In this document: one piece after another, positions 8,297 to 16,199 of the stretch
Layout of the letters: each line of letters opens with the position of its first letter
How positions within the stretch are numbered: the stretch's first letter is position 1
From: Pseudomonas fluorescens
GTDB taxonomy: Bacteria > Pseudomonadota > Gammaproteobacteria > Pseudomonadales > Pseudomonadaceae
Reading direction: 5' to 3'
DNA: 64,000 nt
Assembly (NCBI RefSeq): GCF_902497745.1
Contig: NZ_CABVHJ010000017.1
Location: 2,501 to 66,500 of the forward strand
Notes under the pieces: generated by a model
The model's database searches: none
The model's input: the letters and a program-made list of their open reading frames with translations, nothing else
Told to the model about the DNA's origin: nothing
Program-made: the position numbers and the translations under genes

Positions 8297-9442
8297 ATGG
8301 ATGTTTTCTGGTTCCTGCCGACCCACGGTGATGGCCACTATCTGGGCACCACCCAAGGGGCGCGCCCGGTCACTCTCAATTATTTGAAACAAGTAGCGCA
8401 GGCCGCCGACAGTCTCGGTTACCACGGCGTGTTGATTCCCACCGGGCGTTCCTGCGAAGACTCGTGGGTGATCGCCTCGGCACTGGTGCCGTTGACCGAA
8501 CGCCTGCGTTATCTGGTGGCGATTCGTCCGGGGATCATTTCGCCGACGGTCTCGGCGCGGATGGCCGCAACCCTTGATCGCCTGTCCAACGGGCGTTTGC
8601 TGATCAACGTGGTGACCGGCGGCGATCCGGACGAGAACCGTGGCGACGGGAGTTTTCTCAGTCACGCCGAGCGCTATGAAGTCACCGATGAATTCCTGAA
8701 GATCTGGCGCCGCGTGTTGCAGGGCGAGGCGGTGGATTTCGACGGCAAGCATTTGAAGGTGCAAAACGCCAAAGCACTGTATCCGCCGGTGCAGAAACCT
8801 TATCCACCGCTGTACTTCGGCGGCTCTTCCGATGCCGCGCATGATCTGGCCGCCGAACAAGTCGATGTCTACCTGACCTGTGGCGAGCCTCCGGCCGCTG
8901 TCGCGGAAAAACTCGCCGACGTGCGCGAACGTGCCGCACGGCATGGGCGCAAGGTGAAGTTCGGCATCCGCCTGCATGTGATCGTGCGCGAGACCGCCGA
9001 AGAAGCCTGGAAAGCCGCGGACAAACTGATCGAACACATCAGCGACGAGACCATTGAAGCGGCGCAAAAGTCCTTCTCGCGTTTCGACTCAGAGGGTCAG
9101 CGACGCATGGCGGCACTGCACGATGGTCGTCGCGATAACCTCGAAATTGCCCCGAACCTGTGGGCCGGTGTCGGTTTGGTGCGCGGCGGTGCCGGGACGG
9201 CGCTGGTTGGCGATCCGCAGCAAGTGGCGGCGCGGATCAAGGAATACGCGGATCTGGGCATCGAGAGTTTCATCTTCTCCGGTTATCCGCATCTGGAAGA
9301 GGCTTACCGCTTTGCCGAGTTGGTGTTCCCGTTGCTGCCTGAGCCTTACGCCAGTCTCGCCGGGCGTGGCGTGACCAATCTGACCGGGCCGTTTGGCGAA
9401 ATGATTGCCAATGATGTGTTGCCCACAAAAGCCTCGGCGTAA
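8297..9442 (+). CDS. msuD: FMNH2-dependent alkanesulfonate monooxygenase (MsuD/SsuD type)
   Basis: This encodes 381 residues with TGAGGAG before the ATG. It is a bacterial luciferase-like TIM barrel: N-terminal MDVFWFLPTHGDGHYLG, then SCEDSWVIASALVP, LINVVTGGDPDENRGDG and LYFGGSSDAAHDLAAEQ, all typical of SsuD/MsuD. Conserved catalytic-pocket residues (the Cys in GRSCEDSW, His and Arg in the phosphate loop) are present. It oxidises short alkanesulfonates to aldehyde plus sulfite using FMNH2 from the upstream reductase. No ssuABC transporter is next to it, which favours MsuD over SsuD. Confidence 0.87.
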   Translation: MDVFWFLPTHGDGHYLGTTQGARPVTLNYLKQVAQAADSLGYHGVLIPTGRSCEDSWVIASALVPLTERLRYLVAIRPGIISPTVSARMAATLDRLSNGRLLINVVTGGDPDENRGDGSFLSHAERYEVTDEFLKIWRRVLQGEAVDFDGKHLKVQNAKALYPPVQKPYPPLYFGGSSDAAHDLAAEQVDVYLTCGEPPAAVAEKLADVRERAARHGRKVKFGIRLHVIVRETAEEAWKAADKLIEHISDETIEAAQKSFSRFDSEGQRRMAALHDGRRDNLEIAPNLWAGVGLVRGGAGTALVGDPQQVAARIKEYADLGIESFIFSGYPHLEEAYRFAELVFPLLPEPYASLAGRGVTNLTGPFGEMIANDVLPTKASA

Positions 9443-9455
9443 ACCGGATCTCTTG

Positions 9456-9547
9456 TGTAGGAGCTGCCGCAGGCTCGGGCCGCGATCGGACGATCTTTTG
9501 ATCTTAAAAACAACATCAAAAGATCGCAGCCTGCGGCAGCTCCTACA
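9456..9547. repeat. REP doublet, GTAGGAGCTGCC family
   Basis: TGTAGGAGCTGCCGCAGGCT on the left and its near complement ending GGCAGCTCCTACA on the right flank a short centre with GATCTTTTGATC. It lies between msuD and the msuC-like gene, inside the operon. It could form a large hairpin in the message. Confidence 0.85.
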
Positions 9548-9575
9548 TGGGCAGTTTGAATTCAGGAGTGTTGGT

Positions 9576-10763
9576 GTGACCGCCAAACCGCAAAGTACTT
9601 TGTTATCCCCGTTGCAGACCGCCCGCCAACTGGCTGCCGAGTTTGCCCTGACCGCCGTCGAGCGTGACGAGCGTGGCGGCACGCCGAAGGTCGAGCGCGA
9701 TGCCCTGCGCGACAGCGGCTTGCTGGCCCTGAGCATTCCCACCCGCTACGGCGGCCTCGGCGCGAGCTGGAGTGAAACCCTGCAGGTCGTTCGCGAATTC
9801 GCCAAGGTCGACAGCTCGATCGCTCACGTTTTCGGCTTTCATCACTTGATGCTCGCCACCGTGCGCCTGTTTTCCCGGCCGGAACAATGGCAGCCGTGGT
9901 TCGAACAGACCGCACGGCAGAACTGGTTCTGGGGCAATGCGCTCAATCCGCTCGACACTCGCACCGTGGTCAAGGATCTCGGTGGCTGGCGCGAGTTTTC
10001 CGGTAAGAAGAGTTTCTGCTCCGGCGCCAGCGACTCACAAATGCTGATCGCCTCGGCGGTGGATGAAAGCGCTGGCGGCAAGTTACTGATCGCGGCGATT
10101 CCCAGCGGCCGCAGTGGCATCACCCTGCACAATGACTGGAACAACATCGGCCAACGTCAGACCGACAGCGGCAGCGCCACGTTTGAACGGGTGCGCGTCG
10201 AAGAATCGGAATTGCTGCTCGATCCCGGCCCGCTGAGCACGCCGTTCGCCTGCTTGCGACCGCTAATCGCGCAGCTGACGTTCACGCATATGTTTCTCGG
10301 GATTGCCGAAGGCGCTTTCGAAGAGGCCCGGCAATACACCCTCAGCGAAACCCGCCTCTGGCACAAATCCACGGCGCGCGATGTGCGCGAAGATCCCTAC
10401 GTGCTCGCGCATTACGGCGAGTTCTGGGTGGCGCTGGAAGGCATTCGCCTGTTGGTCGAACGCGCGGCGGCGTTGCTCGATGAGGCCTGGGCCAAAGGCG
10501 CGAATCTCAGCGCCGAAGAGCGCGGCCAAGTCGCGACAGCGATTGCCACCGCGAAAGTTGCCGCCAGCCGCCAAGGCCTGGAAATTTGCAGCCGTTTGTT
10601 CGAAGTGACCGGCGCGCGTTCGACCCACGCCTCCCTGCGCCTCGACCGTCACTGGCGCAACCTGCGCACGCAAACCCTGCACGACCCGCTGGACTACAAA
10701 CTCCATGAGTTGGGCGACTGGGCGCTGAATCAGTCGCTACCGGTGCCGACCTTCTATTCCTGA
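9576..10763 (+). CDS. msuC: SfnC/MsuC-like acyl-CoA-dehydrogenase-fold flavin monooxygenase
   Basis: This encodes 395 residues from a GTG at 9576, chosen because CAGGAG lies 7 bases upstream; longer starts would translate the REP element. The fold is acyl-CoA dehydrogenase, with the N-terminal domain containing IPTRYGGLGASWSE and FGFHHLMLAT, and the C-terminal helices ending DPLDYKLHELGDWAL. It resembles DszC/SfnC flavin-dependent monooxygenases more than true dehydrogenases. In this family it is thought to oxidise sulfinates or sulfoxides/sulfones with FMNH2. The gene order msuE-msuD-msuC-sfnR supports a role in methanesulfinate or dimethyl-sulfone sulfur scavenging. Confidence 0.8.
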   Translation: MTAKPQSTLLSPLQTARQLAAEFALTAVERDERGGTPKVERDALRDSGLLALSIPTRYGGLGASWSETLQVVREFAKVDSSIAHVFGFHHLMLATVRLFSRPEQWQPWFEQTARQNWFWGNALNPLDTRTVVKDLGGWREFSGKKSFCSGASDSQMLIASAVDESAGGKLLIAAIPSGRSGITLHNDWNNIGQRQTDSGSATFERVRVEESELLLDPGPLSTPFACLRPLIAQLTFTHMFLGIAEGAFEEARQYTLSETRLWHKSTARDVREDPYVLAHYGEFWVALEGIRLLVERAAALLDEAWAKGANLSAEERGQVATAIATAKVAASRQGLEICSRLFEVTGARSTHASLRLDRHWRNLRTQTLHDPLDYKLHELGDWALNQSLPVPTFYS

Positions 10764-10799
10764 CCTGCCTGCATTTGAACTAAAAAAAAGGACGAGCCC

Positions 10800-11900
10800 A
10801 TGCAACTGCTGACCCTACCGCCCTCCCCCGCGCTCGCCACGTCGATCCGCGCCACCGCGCAGGTCTTCGAAGACCCGAAGTCCCAGGCCTTGCTCGCGCA
10901 TTTGCAACAGGTCGCGCCGAGTGAAGCGAGTGTGCTGATCATCGGCGAGACCGGTACCGGCAAAGAGCTGGTGGCGCGGCATATTCATAACCTCAGCAAC
11001 CGTCGTCATCGGCCGTTTATCGCGGTCAATTGCGGGGCGTTTTCCGAATCGCTGGTGGAAGCGGAATTGTTCGGTCATGAAAAAGGCGCGTTCACCGGCG
11101 CGCTGAGCGCCAAGGCTGGATGGTTCGAGGAAGCGGATGGCGGCACGTTGTTTCTTGATGAGATCGGCGATCTGCCGATGGCGATTCAGGTCAAGTTGCT
11201 GCGGGTGTTGCAGGAACGCGAAGTGGTCCGACTGGGCTCGCGCAAAAGCATTCCTATTGATGTACGAGTGCTGGCGGCGACCAACGTGCAGCTGGAAAAA
11301 GCCATCAACGCCGGTAATTTCCGCGAGGATCTGTATTACCGCCTCAATGTGGTCAATCTGGAATTGAGTCCGTTGCGCGAGCGTCCCGGCGATATCCTGC
11401 CGCTGACTCGACATTTCATCGAAGCCTACAGTCAGCGCCTCGGTTATGGACGCGTGAGTATCAGCCCCGGCGCCGAGCACAAGCTGCGCGCTTACAGTTG
11501 GCCGGGCAATATTCGCGAGCTGGAAAACGTCATCCACCACACCCTGTTGATCTGCCGCAATGGCGTGATCGAGCGCGACGATCTGCGCCTGTCGAACCTG
11601 CGTATCGAGCGACCCGACGATCATGCCGGCACCGACGATTCACCGGAGGCATTGCTGGAACAGGCCTTTCAAAAACTGTTTGCACAACAAGCCGGTGCTT
11701 TGCACGAAAAAGTGGAGGACGCCTTGTTGCGCGCGGCGTATCGCTTTTGCCATTACAACCAGGTGCACACCGCTGCGTTGCTCGGGCTGAGCCGCAACGT
11801 TACCCGCACGCGACTGATCAAGATCGGCGAACTGGCAGTGAACAAGCGGCGCCTCACGGAAAACCTGAAAGGTGAGCGTTTGATCCAGTTATCGATCTAG
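10800..11900 (+). CDS. sfnR: Sigma-54-dependent activator SfnR
   Basis: This encodes 366 residues with AAAAAGGACGAGCCC before the ATG. It has almost no N-terminal sensory domain. The AAA+ core begins at once with Walker A GETGTGKELVARHIH (about 49-63), an intact GAFTGA loop, Walker B GGTLFLDEIGDLP and the arginine-finger region EDLYYRLNVV. A C-terminal Fis-like helix-turn-helix (HTAALLGLSRNVTRTRLIKI) binds DNA. Lack of a sensor suggests control by its own level, as known for SfnR under sulfur starvation. It should act on the sigma-54 promoter upstream of msuE. Its stop overlaps the convergent gene's stop in a shared CTAG. Confidence 0.88.
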   Translation: MQLLTLPPSPALATSIRATAQVFEDPKSQALLAHLQQVAPSEASVLIIGETGTGKELVARHIHNLSNRRHRPFIAVNCGAFSESLVEAELFGHEKGAFTGALSAKAGWFEEADGGTLFLDEIGDLPMAIQVKLLRVLQEREVVRLGSRKSIPIDVRVLAATNVQLEKAINAGNFREDLYYRLNVVNLELSPLRERPGDILPLTRHFIEAYSQRLGYGRVSISPGAEHKLRAYSWPGNIRELENVIHHTLLICRNGVIERDDLRLSNLRIERPDDHAGTDDSPEALLEQAFQKLFAQQAGALHEKVEDALLRAAYRFCHYNQVHTAALLGLSRNVTRTRLIKIGELAVNKRRLTENLKGERLIQLSI

Positions 11901-12250
11901 CCGACCAGGTGGCAGTGCAGCGCATCGTCGTGACTGCGGGCGATGCTGCTCAGCACCTGGAACGAATTGAAGGTGATGGTTTTCGCCTGATGGGTGTGAA
12001 TCAGTTGCCAGAAATCCTGCTCGCCACTCTCGAAGCTGCGAAAGGCCGCCTCCCCCGCCTCGCGGGTCTGCCATTGCAGAAAACCCAACACGCGCCGGCC
12101 GTCATCGCTGGCCTGCACACTGGCGCTGACAAAACCTGCATAACGCTGAGCCAGACGTTCGGTCTGCATCGATAACGCAGTGACCAAGGCCGGTTGCTGA
12201 CGTGGTTCGATTTCGAATTCGATCAATTGGGTGAAACTGCGGTTGTTCAT
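11897..12250 (-). CDS. Antibiotic-biosynthesis-monooxygenase (ABM) domain protein, SoxR target
   Basis: This encodes 117 residues from MNNRSFTQLIEFEIEP; longer in-frame starts run into soxR sequence. It is a ferredoxin-like ABM fold with the pattern LVTALSMQTERLAQRYAGFV and FLQWQTREAGEAAFRSF. Proteins of this type act as cofactor-free monooxygenases or heme/quinone-related enzymes; the substrate here is unknown. It is divergent from soxR with a SoxR-type promoter facing it (12300-12330). The same arrangement is known in P. aeruginosa, where a putative monooxygenase next to soxR is induced by redox-cycling agents. Confidence 0.82.
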   Translation of the reverse strand: MNNRSFTQLIEFEIEPRQQPALVTALSMQTERLAQRYAGFVSASVQASDDGRRVLGFLQWQTREAGEAAFRSFESGEQDFWQLIHTHQAKTITFNSFQVLSSIARSHDDALHCHLVG

Positions 12251-12299
12251 GGAAAGCCCCCACTCATCGTAAGCCGAGCCTTGCGACTCGAAGGCCTGC

Positions 12300-12330
12300 A
12301 GGGTAAAACCTCTAGTTAAGTCAAGGTCAA
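12300..12330 (-). promoter_or_regulatory. SoxR-type promoter for the ABM gene
   Basis: Read on the minus strand, TTGACC (12330-12325) and TACCCT (12305-12300) are separated by 19 bp, the long spacing of MerR-family promoters. The imperfect 18-bp dyad CCTTGACTTAACTAGAGG fills 12326-12309. This resembles SoxR boxes of pseudomonads. Confidence 0.7.
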
Positions 12331-12343
12331 GAGCATTTTTGCA

Positions 12344-12796
12344 ATGATCACCAAGGACACCGTGCACAAGCAGCTCACCGTCGGTGAAGTCGCAGAACGC
12401 AGTGGCGTCGCCGTCACCGCCCTGCACTTTTATGAATCCAAAGGCTTGATCAAGAGCCAGCGCAATGCCGGCAATCAGCGGCGCTATCCGCGCGAAGTAC
12501 TGCGCCGCGTGGCGTTGATCAAAGTCGCGCAGCGGCTGGGGATTCCGCTGGCGGAGATTGGCGAAGCACTGAAAATTCTCCCGGATGATCGTGCGCCCAG
12601 CGCGGCCGACTGGAAAATCCTCTCGCAGCAATGGCGCCGGGAGCTGGATCAGCGAATCGAGCAATTGACGCTACTGCGCGATCGGCTCAATGGCTGCATC
12701 GGTTGTGGCTGTTTGTCGATGGAGGCCTGCCCGCTGCGCAATCAGGGTGATGTGCTCGGTGAACAGGGACCGGGGCCGCACTTTCCCGAAGACTGA
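12344..12796 (+). CDS. soxR: Redox-sensing activator SoxR ([2Fe-2S], MerR family)
   Basis: This encodes 150 residues. The N-terminal MerR helix-turn-helix reads LTVGEVAERSGVAVTALHFY. The C-terminal iron-sulfur cluster motif CIGCGCLSMEACPL holds Cys118, Cys121, Cys123 and Cys129 in the exact SoxR spacing C-x2-C-x-C-x5-C. Oxidation of the cluster turns on a 19-bp-spacer promoter, here that of the divergent ABM gene. No soxS lies nearby, as expected for pseudomonads, where SoxR acts directly. The start is weakly supported by upstream sequence but matches SoxR length. Confidence 0.93.
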   Translation: MITKDTVHKQLTVGEVAERSGVAVTALHFYESKGLIKSQRNAGNQRRYPREVLRRVALIKVAQRLGIPLAEIGEALKILPDDRAPSAADWKILSQQWRRELDQRIEQLTLLRDRLNGCIGCGCLSMEACPLRNQGDVLGEQGPGPHFPED

Positions 12797-12900
12797 CGCT
12801 CGTCGGGCAAAAATCTGCAGGGCGAGGACAGTTCTATAGTGAATTTTCCACAAATCCGGTGGAGCCACTTCTCATAGAACAAAAAATCAGGGAGAACGTC

Positions 12901-13359
12901 ATGAGCGTCAAACCCATTCCCGAGGGGTATCACAGCATCACCCCGTATCTCGGCATCCATAAAGCCGCCGAGGCCATCGACTTCTATAAAAAAGCCTTCG
13001 GCGCCACCGAAGTCATGCGCCTGGACATGCCCGACGGCGGCATCGGCCATGCCGAACTGCGCATTGGCGACAGCGCGATCATGCTCGGTTCGCCGTGCGA
13101 TCAGGGGCCACTGAGCAATCCGGATCAAGCAGTGTCAGTTGGTTTGCATCTGTATGTAACCGATGTCGACAAGTCATTCCAACGGGCGCTGGATGCCGGG
13201 GCGACCTCGGTGTCCGAGGTCAAGGATCAGTTTTACGGTGATCGCAGCGGAACATTGAAGGATCCGTATGGGCATCTGTGGTTTCTGGCCTCGCGCAAGG
13301 AGGATCTGACTGAAGAGCAGATCAAGCAGCGGGCGATGGAGATGTTCAGCCAAGGCTAG
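12901..13359 (+). CDS. VOC-superfamily protein (PhnB/glyoxalase-like)
   Basis: This encodes 152 residues; the ATG at 12901 has GGGAG upstream. The start MSVKPIPEGYHSITPYLGI followed by AAEAIDFYKKAFGA is the PhnB-like VOC pattern. Two beta-alpha-beta-beta-beta repeats are visible, the second ending FYGDRSGTLKDPYGHLWFLA. Such proteins are metal-binding or sequester small molecules; no substrate can be assigned. It stands alone about 100 bp after soxR. Confidence 0.82.
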   Translation: MSVKPIPEGYHSITPYLGIHKAAEAIDFYKKAFGATEVMRLDMPDGGIGHAELRIGDSAIMLGSPCDQGPLSNPDQAVSVGLHLYVTDVDKSFQRALDAGATSVSEVKDQFYGDRSGTLKDPYGHLWFLASRKEDLTEEQIKQRAMEMFSQG

Positions 13360-13380
13360 CTTCTTGGTTGTCTGGGCTGG

Positions 13381-13480
13381 CCCTTTCGCGAGCAAGCTCG
13401 CTCCCACAGGGTTTCGTTGGGTGGCATAGATAATCGTCATACCGGAAATTACTGTGGGAGCGAGCTTGCTCGCGAAGGGG
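13381..13480. repeat. REP doublet, GTGGGAGCGAGC family
   Basis: TTCGCGAGCAAGCTCGCTCC at 13385 and the inverted copy ending at about 13480 enclose about 45 bases. It occupies much of the 248-base gap between the VOC gene and the hydrolase gene. Confidence 0.88.
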
Positions 13481-13607
13481 CCGGCACTGGCAACCCGAGC
13501 CTCATCAACACACTTCATGAACCGGCCGACCACGCTTTGCCCCTTGCCGCAAACGCCGGACGATTTCAGGATGCAGCCAACCAGAACCCTGAAAAAGGAT
13601 CAGCCCG

Positions 13608-14483
13608 ATGTTTGCCGGATTCCGCAAAGAGCAGCGCCACGTCAACGGCGTCGACATTGCCTACCGCGTCGGCGGCAGCGGGCCGGGCCTGCTGCTGTTG
13701 CACGGGCACCCGCAGACCCACGTGATCTGGCACAAGATTGCCGAACAACTGGCCGAACACTTCACCGTGGTTGCCACCGACCTGCGCGGTTACGGTGACA
13801 GCAGTCGCCCGGCTGCGGATGAGTTGCACGTTAATTACTCGAAACGCGAAATGGCCCGCGACAATGTCGAGCTGATGCAGTCGCTGGGCTTCGAGCAGTT
13901 TTCGATCCTCGCCCACGACCGTGGCGCACGAGTTGCCCATCGTCTGGCCCTCGACCACCGCGCCGCCGTGCAGCGCATGATGCTGCTGGACATCGCGCCG
14001 ACCCTGTCGATGTACGCACAGACCAACGAAGCTTTCGCCCGTGCGTATTGGCACTGGTTCTTTTTGATCCGCCCGGCGCCACTGCCGGAAACCTTGCTCG
14101 AAGCCGATCCCGAAAGTTATCTGCGCAGCGTGATGGGCAGTCGCAGCGCCGGACTCAAACCGTTTACCGATGAAGCTTTTGGCGAATACCTGCGCTGCTT
14201 GCGACAACCCTGCAGCGCCCGTGGCATCTGCGAAGACTATCGCGCCAGCGCCGGCATCGATCTTGCGCACGACCGCGCCGACATCGCTGCCGGAAATCAT
14301 CTGAATCTGCCGCTGCGCGTGTTGTGGGGCGCCGAAGGCACGGTCGGGCGCTGCTTCGATCCGCTCAAGGAATGGCAGCAAGTGGCGACCAACGTCAGCG
14401 GCCAGGCACTGCCCGCCGGCCATTACATTGCCGAAGAAGTCCCCGAACTGTTGCTTGCCGAAGCACTGGCCTTTTTGCGCTGA
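13608..14483 (+). CDS. Haloacetate dehalogenase-like alpha/beta hydrolase
   Basis: This encodes 291 residues. It shows the alpha/beta-hydrolase oxyanion motif LLHGHPQT and an Asp nucleophile, not Ser, in AHDRGARVAHR (Asp104, with Arg105 and Arg108). Asp128 lies in LLDIAP, His149-Trp150 in YWHWFF, Tyr211 in DYRAS and His272 in PAGHYI. This is the full residue set described for fluoroacetate dehalogenases (nucleophile, carboxylate-binding arginines, halide pocket His/Trp/Tyr, catalytic His/Asp). It should be cytoplasmic and hydrolyse a haloacetate or related carboxylate. A LysR gene follows on the same strand. The activity is inferred from motifs only; some relatives are epoxide hydrolases. Confidence 0.82.
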   Translation: MFAGFRKEQRHVNGVDIAYRVGGSGPGLLLLHGHPQTHVIWHKIAEQLAEHFTVVATDLRGYGDSSRPAADELHVNYSKREMARDNVELMQSLGFEQFSILAHDRGARVAHRLALDHRAAVQRMMLLDIAPTLSMYAQTNEAFARAYWHWFFLIRPAPLPETLLEADPESYLRSVMGSRSAGLKPFTDEAFGEYLRCLRQPCSARGICEDYRASAGIDLAHDRADIAAGNHLNLPLRVLWGAEGTVGRCFDPLKEWQQVATNVSGQALPAGHYIAEEVPELLLAEALAFLR

Positions 14484-14543
14484 GCCGAGCCGCCGGATGC
14501 CAGTGCTATGCTGGCGGCTTCTGCCGCCAGTGTGCGTTTTGAC

Positions 14544-15458
14544 ATGCCCCAGAAGAAAGACATCGTGCCCCTGCCTGAAGACCTGCGCGTGCTGCTCACC
14601 GTGATCCGCAAAAACGGCTTTGCCGCCGCAGCCGATGAGTTGGGCCTGTCACCGGCCTACGTCAGCAAACGCATCCAGATTCTCGAAACCACCCTCGGCA
14701 CTCGCCTGTTGCACCGCACCAGCCGGCGCGTCTCGCTGACCGAGGACGGCGAACGCGTGCAACGTTGGGCGTTGCGCATTCTCGATGATTTCCAGCAACT
14801 GCACGACGAACTCTGCGACGCCCACGACAGCCCGCGTGGGCGTTTGCACCTTTGCAGCAGCTTCGGTTTCGGTCGCAATCACGTCGCGCCAGCGGTGTCG
14901 TTGCTGGCGGCACGTTATCCAGAACTGGAGATTCGCCTCGACCTGTTTGACCGGGTGGTGGACATCATCAATGAAGGCTTCGATCTGGAGATCCGTGTCG
15001 GCGATGATATTCCCGGCCAGCACATCGGTCGGCGTCTGGTCAGTAACCGGCGCGTGTTGTGTGCCGCCCCCGGTTATCTGCAACGTCGAGGCACGCCGCA
15101 GACGCTGGACGAACTGCAACAGCACGATTGTCTGGTGATCAAGGAGCGCGACAACGCCTTTGGTATCTGGAATCTGGATCGCGATGGCGGACAAGAGAGT
15201 GTGCGGGTCAGCGGGCCGTTGTCGTCCAACAACGGCGAGATTGTTTTGCAGTGGGCGCTGGATGGGCGTGGGGTGTTGTTGCGGTCATTGTGGGATGTGA
15301 AGCCACTGCTGGAGCAAGGACGCTTGGTGCAGGTGCTGGACGATTACAGCCAGAGCGCCAACGTCTGGGCGGTGTACCCAACACGGCTGGCGCATTCCGG
15401 GAAGTTGCGCGCGTGCGTGGAGTTTCTTCAGGGGCATTTCAAAGGGCTTTCCCTTTAG
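14544..15458 (+). CDS. LysR-family transcriptional regulator (DmlR-like)
   Basis: This encodes 304 residues from MPQKKDIVPLPEDLRVLLTV; an in-frame ATG 36 bases upstream is less likely. The N-terminal winged helix reads NGFAAAADELGLSPAYVSKRIQILE, and the effector domain runs from about 95 to the end (GRLHLCSSFGFGRNHVAP onward). The style matches DmlR/TtdR regulators of hydroxy-acid (malate, tartrate) dehydration. It is convergent with a leuCD-type dehydratase pair and downstream of the dehalogenase-like hydrolase. Either could be its target; the dehydratase pair fits the DmlR theme. Confidence 0.87.
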   Translation: MPQKKDIVPLPEDLRVLLTVIRKNGFAAAADELGLSPAYVSKRIQILETTLGTRLLHRTSRRVSLTEDGERVQRWALRILDDFQQLHDELCDAHDSPRGRLHLCSSFGFGRNHVAPAVSLLAARYPELEIRLDLFDRVVDIINEGFDLEIRVGDDIPGQHIGRRLVSNRRVLCAAPGYLQRRGTPQTLDELQQHDCLVIKERDNAFGIWNLDRDGGQESVRVSGPLSSNNGEIVLQWALDGRGVLLRSLWDVKPLLEQGRLVQVLDDYSQSANVWAVYPTRLAHSGKLRACVEFLQGHFKGLSL

Positions 15459-15477
15459 TTGAAATACCCGATATCAA

Positions 15478-15570
15478 ATGTGGGAGCGAGCCTGCCCGCG
15501 AATGCGTCCAGTCAGTCAACATTGATCTCGACTGAACGACCGCTTTCGCGAGCAGGCTCGCTCCCACAGG
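15478..15570. repeat. REP doublet, GTGGGAGCGAGC family
   Basis: TGTGGGAGCGAGCCTGCCCG on the left (with a C for T change in the loop arm) and the inverted TTCGCGAGCAGGCTCGCTCC on the right fill the space between the convergent LysR and leuD genes. Confidence 0.88.
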
Positions 15571-15584
15571 GGATCAGTGGTGTG

Positions 15585-16199
15585 TCAGCAAAGCCAAGGG
15601 TTGTTGGCCAGGTGTTGCCGTTCGAAGGCTTTGATCTGTTCGCGGCGTTGCAAGGTACTGCCGATAGCGTCCAGACCGAGGAGCAACGCAGTCTTGCGCA
15701 GGGTATCGATCTGAAAGTCGATCACGCTGCCATCCGCCAGGCCAATCCGCTGCGCCTCCAGATCAATACTGATTCGCGCCGTTTCAGCCTGACCGACAAG
15801 CTGTCCGACCCGCTGTACCTGCGCCTCTTGCAGGGTGATCAACAACACCCCGTTACGCTGGCAATTGTCGTAGAAGATCCCGGCGAAACTGCTGCCGATC
15901 AAGGCGCGAATGCCCATCTGCTGCAAACCCCAGACCGCGTGTTCGCGGCTGGAACCGCAGCCAAAATTCGGCCCGACCAGCAGAAAACTTGCGCCCTGCC
16001 ACGCCGGTTTGTTCAACACGAAATCGGGGGCTGGGCTGCCATCGCGCAGAAAACGCAGATCGAAAAACAAGCCGCGATCGAGTCCCTGGCGATCAATGCC
16101 TTTGAGGAACTGCTTGGGCATGATCACGTCTGTGTCGACATTGGCCGCCAGTAACGGCGCGGCCTGACCGCTGACTTGCGTGAAGGGTTGCAGGCTCAT
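15585..16199 (-). CDS. leuD: Isopropylmalate dehydratase small-subunit homolog (LeuD type)
   Basis: This encodes 204 residues from MSLQPFTQVSGQAAPLL, overlapping the leuC stop by 4 bases (ATGA). Family motifs are NVDTDVIMPKQFL and GPNFGCGSSREHAVWGL, plus the swivel-domain end. With LeuC it forms a [4Fe-4S] hydro-lyase that interconverts 2- and 3-isopropylmalate, citraconate/methylmalate or related acids. There is no leuB nearby, so this pair may not be the leucine-biosynthesis copy. Confidence 0.85.
   Translation of the reverse strand: MSLQPFTQVSGQAAPLLAANVDTDVIMPKQFLKGIDRQGLDRGLFFDLRFLRDGSPAPDFVLNKPAWQGASFLLVGPNFGCGSSREHAVWGLQQMGIRALIGSSFAGIFYDNCQRNGVLLITLQEAQVQRVGQLVGQAETARISIDLEAQRIGLADGSVIDFQIDTLRKTALLLGLDAIGSTLQRREQIKAFERQHLANNPWLC

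Noticed and set aside
13381..13480. Repeated short palindromes resembling a CRISPR or phage attachment site
   Set aside because: They are REP doublets with variable centres, only one pair per site, no regular spacing and no cas or integrase genes nearby.
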